Shown here piece by piece: positions 15,001 to 22,174 of a DNA stretch of 36,933 nt; positions within the stretch are counted from its first letter, which is position 1, and each line of letters starts with the position of its first letter. The notes beneath the pieces were generated by a model. That model was not told the origin of the DNA. It saw only the letters and a program-made list of their open reading frames with translations, and did no database searches. The DNA is from JASLCR01 sp046462475 (GTDB taxonomy: Bacteria; Patescibacteriota; Saccharimonadia; Saccharimonadales; Saccharimonadaceae). Location: positions 1-36,933 of the forward strand of contig JBKGVB010000018.1 in the NCBI GenBank assembly GCA_046462475.1. Direction: 5' to 3'. A program made the position numbers and the translations under genes.

Positions 15001-15522
15001 TTACGCAGCTTTTGCTTCGATCCCATCGAGAAGCGCGTGAAGATTGCCAGAGAGCGCGTTAGTTGTGTCGTGCACTGGGCTGAGAAGTTGTGCAACAACT
15101 TCTGCAATAAGCTGGTTCTTGCTTGGCAAGCCAGCCAGTGCGGTAACATCTGCGCTTGATTGTGCGACGCCTTCGTCTGAAAAGCCACCTGCGAGCTCTA
15201 GGCTCGGGTGAGTTTTTGCAAACTCGTGCAGGACTTTGCTCGGTGCAACTTCATCTTCTGATGAAAATGCATAGAGCAGCTGGCCTTCGAGTGCAGATGT
15301 GTCGGTATCTTTGAATGTTTTATTCTCAGACATAGAAACACGCACAAGACGGTTCTTGACGACACGGATCGAAACGCCATTCTCACGAGCGCTTTTACGC
15401 AAGTCCTGCAAGTCCGCTACGCTGAGACCAGCGTAGCGAGCAAATGCAACGGCCTTTGCGTCGGCGAGTGAGTCTGCAATTTCGGCAACCAAAGCTTGTT
15501 TTTTATCACGTGTAATTGCCAC
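15001..15522 (-). CDS. rplJ: Ribosomal protein L10
   Basis: 173 residues from the GTG at 15522, which has an AAAGGAG Shine-Dalgarno and gives VAITRDKKQALVAEIADSLADAKAVAFARYAGLSV, the standard L10 N-terminus. The open frame continues to 15606 but that part is leader RNA. L10 carries the L7/L12 dimers on the ribosome. The C-terminal helix (about 140-170) is the L7/L12 docking site. It is preceded by an L10 autoregulatory leader. Confidence 0.98.
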   Translation of the reverse strand: MAITRDKKQALVAEIADSLADAKAVAFARYAGLSVADLQDLRKSARENGVSIRVVKNRLVRVSMSENKTFKDTDTSALEGQLLYAFSSEDEVAPSKVLHEFAKTHPSLELAGGFSDEGVAQSSADVTALAGLPSKNQLIAEVVAQLLSPVHDTTNALSGNLHALLDGIEAKAA

Positions 15523-15607
15523 CTGATAGCTCCTTTGATTGATTAATAGGTTGATACTAGTTTTGACCACATTGTTAAGGTGGACATTAGCATAAAGCGA
15601 AAACAAG

Positions 15608-15664
15608 AATATTGCCTCGGTCGTATGATTAAGGATTGCTCCCGCGACTGTCTTTGGTAATGTC
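15608..15664 (-). ncRNA. L10 autoregulatory leader of the rplJ-rplL mRNA
   Basis: The minus strand contains, in order, AAAGACAG (15648-15655), CTTAAT (15628-15633) and ACCGAGG (15615-15621). These are the conserved blocks of the kink-turn element bound by L10(L12)4, found upstream of rplJ in many bacteria. It begins at the predicted transcript start (about 15665). A weak downstream hairpin, CCAC/GTGG, lies near 15560-15585. Confidence 0.8.
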
Positions 15665-15671
15665 TGGGGGT

Positions 15672-15700
15672 ATTATAGCAAATCAAAGCTCGCCTGACAA
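15672..15700 (-). promoter_or_regulatory. Promoter of rplJ-rplL
   Basis: -35 TTGTCA (15695-15700), a 17-base spacer and extended -10 TGC-TATAAT (15672-15677). It is the strongest promoter match in the window and is followed by a leader of about 140 bases. Confidence 0.85.
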
Positions 15701-15732
15701 CCACCTCCATTGCATTGTTAATGATTTTGTGA

Positions 15733-15738
15733 TATAGT
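15733..15738 (+). promoter_or_regulatory. Extended -10 promoter of the gene at 15747
   Basis: TGA-TATAGT, with TTGCAT at the -35 position (15710-15715) and eight bases to the GTG start. A near-leaderless transcript is predicted, divergent from rplJ. Confidence 0.6.
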
Positions 15739-15746
15739 GTAGTTTC

Positions 15747-16334
15747 GTGAGTACGAACACTTTAAATAGAGGTGAGGTGGCCCTCTTTTCCCCAGCAGAC
15801 TTACGCAGTTTACTTGAAGGACCGGAAAAGTATGCACTCGACACGCACACGCACAGTGTGCGTGCGACTATCGAGCATGCTCCTGTTCGCTATTATCATA
15901 AGGCGGACGCACTGAGATTAAGTATTGAGCAGTTTGCTGATTTTACTGCTGCGCTTGGTGATCGGGCTGTTAAGTCTGCTACTATGAGCTTTACATTGTT
16001 TGAGGACGATATTTCTACCTTGCGAAATGATCGTAGTGATAAAGTCTGGGAAGTTAAGAAGCCAAAGTTCCACTCAGCGTCAGATCGTATCCGTTTCTTT
16101 GTGGCAAAGACCGCTCTGGGTGATATGCAACTTGGAGATGGTACGGCTGCAAGAATTATTGAGCGTCGAACGTATGCAGGCATAGGTGTCGGAGATGATG
16201 TCGACGTACGGCAGATTGATATTCAGACAGTGCTTGGCGTGGCGGGGCGGCATGAAAATGACACTCGAGGAGATGTACTTATCTCTCCGACATCGCAGAC
16301 TCACTATGCGTACAAGCTAGAGTCTGGCGAGTAG
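15747..16334 (+). CDS. Hypothetical protein, unknown function
   Basis: 195 residues from a GTG start. It is soluble, with no signal peptide or membrane segment, and of mixed alpha/beta character, with features such as LFSPADLRSLLEG and AARIIERRTYAGIGVGDDVDVRQIDIQTVLGVAGRHE. No family is recognised. Its end overlaps the end of tmk by 18 bases on the opposite strand. The -10 (15733-15738) ends eight bases before the GTG and there is no Shine-Dalgarno. Confidence 0.7.
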   Translation: MSTNTLNRGEVALFSPADLRSLLEGPEKYALDTHTHSVRATIEHAPVRYYHKADALRLSIEQFADFTAALGDRAVKSATMSFTLFEDDISTLRNDRSDKVWEVKKPKFHSASDRIRFFVAKTALGDMQLGDGTAARIIERRTYAGIGVGDDVDVRQIDIQTVLGVAGRHENDTRGDVLISPTSQTHYAYKLESGE

Positions 16335-16991
16335 TTCGCGAATGTCGTTTTGAATCTCCTCAATAGGTCGCATCGTCCCATCGGTAGTTGTGCAGACAAT
16401 CGGGGTGAATTCATCTGGATATAGTTCGCACAATTCTTCATAATTGCTTTTTGCTCTTTCGAGATGATTTGCGTCCGCCTCAAGGATGTCGCGCTTAAGT
16501 TCTGTGTATGCCCGAGTGGCTTTTTTATCGACATTTGCCTGTGCCGTTACGGCTGGCACGAGGAGTACGATATTTTTATCGGGGCGAGGAATCCCTAGGA
16601 TTTCGTATTCCGTGAGCATGGTCCGTTCATAGAATGCATGGCGGCCATCTCGGTCGGCTACTTTCGTACCCTGATGTGCCAGATTACTTGCCATGTAACG
16701 ATCTGCGATAACGAGCGTATTCTCTTTTGCAAGGTGTGTGGCGATATCATCTTTTGCAGCAAATCGATCGAGTGCGAAAGGCAGTACGCTTAAGTCGGCA
16801 GCAATCGAGTCATTTTCTCCGTACTTGCCATTGAGATACTGTTCGACATAATATGCAGATTTTTCGCCATAGCGTGGAAAGCTTATGTGGTAGACATCTA
16901 GACCTTTTGCAGTGGCGTACTCAGCAAGAATTTTTGCCTGTGTTCCCTTGCCTGAACCATCACCACCTTCGATGGCAATAAATTGACCCAT
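16317..16991 (-). CDS. tmk: Thymidylate kinase
   Basis: 224 residues. The P-loop GGDGSGKGT (9-17), the DRY motif (97-99) and FPRYGEKSA (38-46) mark the dTMP kinase family, which makes dTDP. The middle region is longer than E. coli Tmk and fits a Patescibacterial form of the fold. It starts one base after the dcd stop, so dcd and tmk are co-transcribed; a GAAGGAA Shine-Dalgarno sits inside the end of dcd. Confidence 0.93.
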   Translation of the reverse strand: MGQFIAIEGGDGSGKGTQAKILAEYATAKGLDVYHISFPRYGEKSAYYVEQYLNGKYGENDSIAADLSVLPFALDRFAAKDDIATHLAKENTLVIADRYMASNLAHQGTKVADRDGRHAFYERTMLTEYEILGIPRPDKNIVLLVPAVTAQANVDKKATRAYTELKRDILEADANHLERAKSNYEELCELYPDEFTPIVCTTTDGTMRPIEEIQNDIRELLARL

Positions 16992-16992
16992 C

Positions 16993-17715
16993 TTATTTTA
17001 TTCCTTCAGCGAGTCCATCTATCTTTGGTGCCATGACGCGAGAATCTTTGAACGCGCGTGGGAGCATCATGCTTGGATCCCAAGTACGAATTAATTCATC
17101 GAGGTCATCGGTATGTTGGTATTTACCACTCATACCATCGCGACCTTCGGCATAGCCACCCTCAACTGGGCCTGTATGATGAAAGATAAGTTGGCCGACA
17201 CGCTCGCCGACCGGCAAGACAACACTTTCGTGCATATTGAGATTATAAATTTCGAGCGTAATACGATTGATGTAGCCTGGATCAACCCAGCCTGCGTCAA
17301 AACATACGGCGACGCCATTTCGTCCCCAGCTTGAGCGGCTCTTTACTTCACAAGCGCCACCATGGGTACGAATGCCAACAAACTCATGCGTATGTGCCAG
17401 GATACGCTCGCCAGGCTGCAGGACAATAATCGGATGATCTTCTGGAATATTTTCAAATAATGGCTTACCGTTTTTTTCGCACCATTCTTTGTGAGGCATC
17501 GCTTCGAGCGGGCCTTTAAAGTAACGAGCGACTTCTTTTTCATCGAATGGATTATAAATGCCGCCAGGCTCCGTCTGGTCTTCTTGCTTGTAAAAATAGT
17601 GCCCAAGTGTAAAGTCGAGACTTGCCTCACTGACATGAGCCGGATTAAATGGCACGCAGACAATACGTCCATCTTCAAGGGCTGTCCGGATCTCGGTATT
17701 GCTATATACTCCCAT
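16993..17715 (-). CDS. dcd: dCTP deaminase (dUTPase superfamily)
   Basis: 240 residues, longer than the usual ~190. It has the trimeric dUTPase-like fold with SRSSWGR (126-132), the FDAGWVDPGYI nucleotide-binding segment and the catalytic glutamate in ITLEIYN (Glu155). It converts dCTP towards dUTP/dUMP, the thyA substrate; whether it also has dUTPase activity cannot be decided by eye. The first gene of dcd-tmk, it has a TGC-TACACT -10 (17727-17732) 11 bases before the ATG. Confidence 0.9.
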   Translation of the reverse strand: MGVYSNTEIRTALEDGRIVCVPFNPAHVSEASLDFTLGHYFYKQEDQTEPGGIYNPFDEKEVARYFKGPLEAMPHKEWCEKNGKPLFENIPEDHPIIVLQPGERILAHTHEFVGIRTHGGACEVKSRSSWGRNGVAVCFDAGWVDPGYINRITLEIYNLNMHESVVLPVGERVGQLIFHHTGPVEGGYAEGRDGMSGKYQHTDDLDELIRTWDPSMMLPRAFKDSRVMAPKIDGLAEGIK

Positions 17716-17726
17716 AAACTTTTTCT

Positions 17727-17735
17727 AGTGTAGCA
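17727..17735 (-). promoter_or_regulatory. Extended -10 promoter of dcd-tmk
   Basis: TGC-TACACT with 11 bases to the ATG, so a leader of about four bases is predicted and no Shine-Dalgarno is present. Confidence 0.5.
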
Positions 17736-17739
17736 CAGC

Positions 17740-18114
17740 TTAGGTGCCGACATCGATAAAATGTGTATGCTGATGTGTGACTGAGCGCGCGATATTGCGT
17801 GCGGCCCGCGAGTAGATTGAGTAGCCCGCGTCTTCGTACTCGGTGAGAAGCCGCGCATATTCAGCACGTTCATCGAGGTTGAGTTCACTTAGCTTTGTGA
17901 CATGCCTATTTGGCACAATCATAAGATGACGATTGACCGGTAGCTCGTCCCAGATTGCGTATGGATAATGATTTTTTATGACAAAAAAATGAATATGGCG
18001 CGCGATCACCTGTGGGTCATCGTGTGACAGGTGAAGATCGCAAAACTTACAGGTCCCAGTATATGAACGCTTAAACTCGTCGTAGGCGGCTTGGACTTCG
18101 GGTGTTCTCGACAT
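17740..18114 (-). CDS. HIT-family protein
   Basis: 124 residues. The histidine triad HQHTH (114-118) is the nucleotidyl hydrolase/transferase active site. The N-terminal CKFC and the later His (positions 22-40) could form a zinc site as in Hint-like proteins. It probably hydrolyses a nucleoside phosphoramidate or dinucleotide; the substrate is unknown. The ATG lies seven bases after a TGC-TACACT -10 shared back-to-back with the folA promoter. Confidence 0.88.
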   Translation of the reverse strand: MSRTPEVQAAYDEFKRSYTGTCKFCDLHLSHDDPQVIARHIHFFVIKNHYPYAIWDELPVNRHLMIVPNRHVTKLSELNLDERAEYARLLTEYEDAGYSIYSRAARNIARSVTHQHTHFIDVGT

Positions 18115-18121
18115 TAGTCCT

Positions 18122-18139
18122 AGTGTAGCATGCTAAAAT
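18122..18139. promoter_or_regulatory. Back-to-back extended -10 promoters, HIT gene and folA
   Basis: The 18 bases AGTGTAGCATGCTAAAAT hold a minus-strand TGC-TACACT and a plus-strand TGC-TAAAAT. The two hexamers are separated only by the palindrome GCATGC, which supplies the TGC extension to both. Starts are predicted at about 18115 (minus) and 18146 (plus), on or next to the two ATG codons. Confidence 0.7.
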
Positions 18140-18145
18140 AAACAC

Positions 18146-18631
18146 ATGAAAGCAATCGTTGTCGCTATAGATAGACACAACGGCATAGGTGCCGAGAATG
18201 ATTTATTGTGGCTACGTGATTTACCGGCGGATCTGGCTCATTTCAAGAAAATGACCGTTGGAAAGTCGGTGATTATGGGCCGAAAAACCTTTGAATCAAT
18301 TGGTAGTCCCCTGTCGGATCGGCAAAATATTGTCGTCAGCCGCTCTGGGCCAATTGGCATGAAAGGTGTCTTGACGGCACATTCGCTGAAGGCTGCCTAC
18401 GCTTTGGCACAGTATGATGTGCGAGTGATTGGTGGTGGGCAGATTTATGCGGATGCGATTGATGATATGGATGTCCTGTATGTCACCGAAGTTGATGCTG
18501 AATTCCCGCAAGCGACTATTTTCTTTCCCGAAATCGATAAAGCTATCTGGAGAGAAGTCTCCCGCGAGCATCACGAGGCGGATGAGAAGAATAAGTACGC
18601 ATTTGATTTTGTCAGATACGAGAGGATATAA
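18146..18631 (+). CDS. folA: Dihydrofolate reductase
   Basis: 161 residues. Typical motifs are IGAENDLLW, DLPADLAHFK (catalytic Asp29), VIMGRKTFESIG and VIGGGQIYADAI. It regenerates tetrahydrofolate for the ThyA reaction encoded nearby. The ATG lies six bases after a TGC-TAAAAT -10, so the mRNA is predicted to begin at the AUG. It is followed three bases later by a small co-oriented gene. Confidence 0.97.
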   Translation: MKAIVVAIDRHNGIGAENDLLWLRDLPADLAHFKKMTVGKSVIMGRKTFESIGSPLSDRQNIVVSRSGPIGMKGVLTAHSLKAAYALAQYDVRVIGGGQIYADAIDDMDVLYVTEVDAEFPQATIFFPEIDKAIWREVSREHHEADEKNKYAFDFVRYERI

Positions 18632-18634
18632 AAC

Positions 18635-19018
18635 ATGAGTATGCCTGACGACAGCGAAGCGTGGGACAAAATCCCTTTGCCTTCAAATCCGGAATCAGAA
18701 TGGATTGCTACAATGAACCAAGTCTATGCTTATCGTAGCGACATGTCTTTACGCGCTGAGTGGTGGAATGAGCGGCTGGATAACGGACACGGCAGACCTA
18801 TGTCTGCAAGTGAATTTGGTATGGAAGTATGTAAACTGAGGGGTGTTTTTGGCGGAATTACCTATGAAGCAACCACCACAGGTCAGCAAAATGTCATTGC
18901 GCTTCTTCAACCAAAAAGAGAGAGTATCGACGGTGAGTTCGTCGAAATAGAGTCCGCTCAAGTCGTAACAGTTGCGCTTGACCAAGTGATGGGCTCTGTC
19001 GCCTTGCGTAAATCCTAA
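18635..19018 (+). CDS. Hypothetical protein downstream of folA
   Basis: 127 residues, soluble, no recognised family. Acidic/aromatic N-terminal half (WDKIPLPSNPESEW, RAEWWNERLDNG) and a beta-rich C-terminal half (GGITYEATTTGQQNVIALLQP). It starts three bases after the folA stop, with an AGAGGAT Shine-Dalgarno, so it is co-expressed with folA. Its stop overlaps the thyA stop by four bases tail-to-tail. Confidence 0.7.
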   Translation: MSMPDDSEAWDKIPLPSNPESEWIATMNQVYAYRSDMSLRAEWWNERLDNGHGRPMSASEFGMEVCKLRGVFGGITYEATTTGQQNVIALLQPKRESIDGEFVEIESAQVVTVALDQVMGSVALRKS

Positions 19019-19935
19019 ACCGCGATAGGTGCTCTGATTGGCGGATCGGGATCGTAATTTTCAAGACGAATATCGTCGAATGTAAAATCGTCGATATTCT
19101 TCACATCTGGGTTGAGACAGAGCGTTGGCAACTCCTTCGGCGTGCGTGAGAGCTGTTCTTTTACTTGCTCGAAGTGGTTGCTGTAGATGTGAGTATCGGC
19201 GAGCGTATGGACAAATTCACCCTGTTCGAGGCCGGTCACTTGGGCAATCATAGCAAGCAGTAGCGAATAACTTGCAATATTGAACGGCACACCTAGGAAC
19301 GTGTCGGCTGAGCGCTGGTAAAGCTGAAGGCTAAGCTTGCCATTTGCAACGTAGAATTGGAATAAGCTATGGCATGGTGGCAGACCACCGATACGTACGA
19401 TTTCGTCGATTTCAGCAGCATTCCAGGCAGTGACAATCATGCGACGTGAGTCGGGTGAATTTTTAATCATATCGATAACATTTGCAATCTGATCGATTTC
19501 TCCACCGTTGCCATCTGGCCAGCGACGCCATTGGACGCCATATACCGGACCAAGGTCGCCCCATTTCATCGCAAAGTCGTGATCTGTGGCGACTTTTTGA
19601 ATAAATTCTTTCATCTGGGATTTCCACTCGTCGGAATTTACTTCAGGGATTGGGAGGTTGTTTTTCTCTAGGTATGCTTTAAATGGCCACTCATCCCAGA
19701 TATGGACGTTATTTTGTGCGAGGTACTCAATATTACCGGTGCCTTTGAGGAACCATAATAGCTCATGGACTACTGAATTAAAGTATAGTTTCTTTGTTGT
19801 AACCGCCGGAAAGCCCTCTGAAAGGTCGTAGCGCACCTGACGTCCAAACACACTGCGTGTGCCTGTCCCGGTGCGATCATTTTTATCGACGCCGTTGTCC
19901 ATGATATCTTGCAGTAGATCAAGATATTGTCGCAT
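19015..19935 (-). CDS. thyA: Thymidylate synthase
   Basis: 306 residues; E. coli ThyA is 264, and the extra length falls mainly at residues about 90-120, an insert seen in many bacterial ThyA. The catalytic Cys188 lies in LPPCHSLFQFYV; QRSADTFLGVPFNIASY and DTHIYSNHFEQ complete the dUMP and folate sites. It methylates dUMP to dTMP, producing dihydrofolate for FolA. A TGG-TATACT (19961-19966) inside the end of the upstream HAD gene may give it its own promoter; the start is preceded by a weak GGGGG. Confidence 0.98.
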   Translation of the reverse strand: MRQYLDLLQDIMDNGVDKNDRTGTGTRSVFGRQVRYDLSEGFPAVTTKKLYFNSVVHELLWFLKGTGNIEYLAQNNVHIWDEWPFKAYLEKNNLPIPEVNSDEWKSQMKEFIQKVATDHDFAMKWGDLGPVYGVQWRRWPDGNGGEIDQIANVIDMIKNSPDSRRMIVTAWNAAEIDEIVRIGGLPPCHSLFQFYVANGKLSLQLYQRSADTFLGVPFNIASYSLLLAMIAQVTGLEQGEFVHTLADTHIYSNHFEQVKEQLSRTPKELPTLCLNPDVKNIDDFTFDDIRLENYDPDPPIRAPIAV

Positions 19936-19953
19936 ATGTACCCCCGTTTCTCT

Positions 19954-20799
19954 TTATTTCAGTATACCATGTTCCACGAGGTAATTGTCGGTAGCAATGA
20001 ATGCATCTAACGTGCCAAACCCTTGCTCGACACGCGTGACGTCTGGATGTTCGTCGAGATCGGTGTTCCATGAATACGCAGGCATGATAACATGTGTCTC
20101 GCTCGGGGCATCAATATACCCGACTGCATGATGGTGCGCGTCTTCTATTGCAATAGTCGGGGTATGACTCAGATCAAATCCTGTCTCAGTGGTGATTCGC
20201 TCTTTTGCATGCTGCAGGATTGCTGCTTTGGTAGTGGTTCCCTTTCCGTCGTGGTTGCGCGGAAAAAGAATACCTTGAGCTGTTCGGGGATACTGTTCTG
20301 ACAGAAACCGTACTGTACTAACTTCACATCCGGGCAGTGTAGATGTATTGGCAATGATATGGACGCCGTTTTCACGCCAGCGATGCATGAATGCGGTAAT
20401 TGCTTCTGAAAAAGGTACTGGTCGGACAGAATTCATATGCATGAGATGTGGAAACAGAACACTCCGAGCGCCTTGAGCATCGCTTCCAAGCACGCTGTCT
20501 CCGTAGTAGATACCATAATCGTGAAGGAAATCAGCATCATTATGACTATACATACGGGTTACGGCAGGGCCAGTCTCCCGCAGTACTTCACAAAGATCGA
20601 GTGAAATGATTGCCCGTGGATTTTCCTTAGGCAGTTCAAGTATACCGAAGAGTCCATCTTGGAGAGCTATAGGCTCGGCCTGATGGTATTTTTGCCACGC
20701 AATAGACAACTCTTCAAGAGTTGGCACTTCAAGATGAGACTCGAGTGGTGACTCGAACGTCCAAAACCCACCCATATGCTCTTGTGGCGATATGGTCAT
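19954..20799 (-). CDS. HAD-superfamily-like protein
   Basis: 281 residues. HAD-type motifs can be placed: motif I SLDLCEVL (about 67-74), motif II IIANTSTLPG, a Lys in GKGTTTKAAIL and motif IV TIAIEDAHHHAVG. In motif I the second Asp of DxD, the usual acid/base of phosphatases, is Cys, so it may not be a phosphatase or may have altered chemistry. It lies 18 bases upstream of thyA, hinting at a nucleotide-related role (inference). A TGA-CATACT -10 ends six bases before the ATG. Confidence 0.65.
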   Translation of the reverse strand: MTISPQEHMGGFWTFESPLESHLEVPTLEELSIAWQKYHQAEPIALQDGLFGILELPKENPRAIISLDLCEVLRETGPAVTRMYSHNDADFLHDYGIYYGDSVLGSDAQGARSVLFPHLMHMNSVRPVPFSEAITAFMHRWRENGVHIIANTSTLPGCEVSTVRFLSEQYPRTAQGILFPRNHDGKGTTTKAAILQHAKERITTETGFDLSHTPTIAIEDAHHHAVGYIDAPSETHVIMPAYSWNTDLDEHPDVTRVEQGFGTLDAFIATDNYLVEHGILK

Positions 20800-20805
20800 G
20801 GGGAT

Positions 20806-20814
20806 AGTATGTCA
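20806..20814 (-). promoter_or_regulatory. Extended -10 promoter of the HAD-like gene
   Basis: TGA-CATACT, six bases from the ATG, with TACACA at the -35 position. This predicts a leaderless start; an overlapping TACTAT is an alternative hexamer. Confidence 0.45.
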
Positions 20815-20872
20815 TAGATATGAGAAATTGTGTACTTTCTCAGCTTGAGGCGTTATAGTACAAAACACTCTG

Positions 20873-20946
20873 AGGAGGGGTGCTGGGATAACCCCGCCCC
20901 TCCTTGGAGCTAAAACCCCGGAATTGCTTAAGGCGATTCCGGGGTA
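20873..20946 (-). terminator. Tandem hairpins downstream of rplA, including a terminator
   Basis: The hairpin CCCCGGAATCG/CAATTCCGGGG (about 20914-20945) is followed on the minus strand by TTTT, an intrinsic terminator. Next comes an AGGAGGGG/CCCCTCCT hairpin (about 20874-20905) with an inner GGG/CCC. The intervening 20947-21010 shows no gene. Confidence 0.65.
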
Positions 20947-21015
20947 ATAACTAGCTCAATTCTTGTGTGAGCATGTATGTGCACGAGCGTAAGCGAGCTT
21001 TAGGGGGTAGAATGA

Positions 21016-21062
21016 ATTTCCGAATTTATTTCGGAAATGAAGTGGAGGGGCTTTGCCCCTCC
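21016..21062 (-). repeat. Two-hairpin 3'-UTR element, copy after rplA
   Basis: A GC hairpin GGAGGGGC/GCCCCTCC (21044-21062) sits eight bases past the stop. It is followed by a 9-bp hairpin ATTTCCGAA-TTTAT-TTCGGAAAT (21016-21038). The second hairpin's core and loop match the copy after rplL (14526-14556) almost exactly. Confidence 0.7.
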
Positions 21063-21069
21063 TTTATGA

Positions 21070-22041
21070 TTAGCTGACGACGTTTTCTACCTTAATACCA
21101 GGACCCATAGTGGTCGTGATGCTCGTAGTCTTTACGTAAGCGCTCTTAAGGCTTGACGGCTTCTGACTCTGCAGGCTAGAAAAGAAAGCTTTTGCATTCT
21201 CTTCGAGCTTGGCTGCGCCAAATGAGACTTTACCAATAGATAGGTGCACAATAGCTTGCTTGTCGACACGATATTCAACCTTGCCGGCTTTTGCTTCAGA
21301 TACTGCTTTAGCAACGTCGGTCGCGACCGTACCAGCTTTTGGATTCGGCATAAGGCCGCGTGGTCCGAGAAGACGTGCGTACTTACCAAGTCGTGGCATA
21401 AATTGTGGTGTTGCAACGAGAACGTCGAAATCAAGCGTGCCCTTGTCGAGTTGCTTAAGGAAATCTTCGTCACCAACAACATCTGCGCCAGCTTTTTTTG
21501 CAGCCGCATGGTCTGTGTCTGGAGCGAATACCGCAACACGGACATCTTTACCTGTACCATTTGGCAACGATACAGTAGCGCGAACGTTTTGATCAGCCTG
21601 CCGTGGGTCGACGCCGAGACGGACGTGAACTTCGACTGAAGCGTCGAACTTGCTTGGATTTGTCTTTGTAGCTAGCTCGAGTGCTTCTGCGAGGCTATAT
21701 GTCTTGTCTTGTTCGATCTGCTCAGCAAGCTTACGGTAATTTTTACCGCGTCGGTCAAGACGTGAACGTGTGATTGGCTTTGGACCTTTCTTTACGACAT
21801 GTTCTGAACCATCCTGTGGCGTGGTGTCGCCAGCTTCTTTACGAGCTTCTTTTTCTGCCTTCTCTTCAGCTTCAGCGAGGGCTTTAGCGCTACGCTTACC
21901 TGCTTTGGCGACAGTTGCTTCTTTTACTTCGTGCTTTTCCGCACCAGCGATCGCTGCCTCGATCTCAGCGATTGTATTTTTTTCTGAAACTTCCAGTTTC
22001 AACTCTGCTGCTTTTTCAAGCAGTTCTGCTTTTTTAGCCAT
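21070..22041 (-). CDS. rplA: Ribosomal protein L1 with N-terminal extension
   Basis: 323 residues against about 230 for ordinary L1. The L1 core starts near residue 98 (RGKNYRKLAEQI) and has the signatures VRATVSLPNGTGK, PDTDHAAAKKAGADVVG and RLLGPRGLMPNPKAGTV. Residues 1-35 (AELLEKAAELKLEVSEKNTIAEIEAAI) look like a helix-extension-helix/SAP-like module. Residues 36-97 are a Lys/Glu/Ala-rich linker. L1 binds the 23S stalk that handles exiting tRNA. It is separated from rplK by a terminator and its own promoter, with an AAAGGATT Shine-Dalgarno. Confidence 0.97.
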   Translation of the reverse strand: MAKKAELLEKAAELKLEVSEKNTIAEIEAAIAGAEKHEVKEATVAKAGKRSAKALAEAEEKAEKEARKEAGDTTPQDGSEHVVKKGPKPITRSRLDRRGKNYRKLAEQIEQDKTYSLAEALELATKTNPSKFDASVEVHVRLGVDPRQADQNVRATVSLPNGTGKDVRVAVFAPDTDHAAAKKAGADVVGDEDFLKQLDKGTLDFDVLVATPQFMPRLGKYARLLGPRGLMPNPKAGTVATDVAKAVSEAKAGKVEYRVDKQAIVHLSIGKVSFGAAKLEENAKAFFSSLQSQKPSSLKSAYVKTTSITTTMGPGIKVENVVS

Positions 22042-22118
22042 GTGAGACTAATCCTTTCTGTGGTACAAGCGGCTTGAATATTATTCGATAGCCTCCCAGC
22101 ATTGATTGATATAGGTAA

Positions 22119-22147
22119 ATTATAACAAAAATCGCCTCACTTGTCGA
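22119..22147 (-). promoter_or_regulatory. Promoter of rplA
   Basis: -35 TCGACA (22142-22147), a 17-base spacer and TGT-TATAAT (22119-22124). The -35 lies inside the loop and arm of the rplK terminator hairpin. The leader is about 70 bases, with a GGGAGG stretch near 22092-22098 that could be an L1 binding site (speculative). Confidence 0.7.
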
Positions 22148-22158
22148 GGCGATTTTGC
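22128..22158 (-). terminator. Terminator of rplK
   Basis: AAATCGCCTC-GACAA-GTGAGGCGATTTTT on the minus strand, starting about 17 bases past the rplK stop. A U-tract follows, so most rplK transcripts should not read into rplA. Confidence 0.85.
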
Positions 22159-22174
22159 TTAAGAATGAAAGATC

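Noticed and set aside
15523..15606. N-terminal extension of L10 to 15606
   Set aside because: This is leader RNA; the GTG at 15522 has a strong Shine-Dalgarno and matches the L10 N-terminus.
17343..17888. 181-residue minus-strand frame across the dcd and HIT genes
   Set aside because: It overlaps two well-supported genes in a different frame and has no recognisable domain.
21132..21560. 142-residue frame inside rplA
   Set aside because: It is an out-of-frame shadow of a highly conserved ribosomal protein gene.
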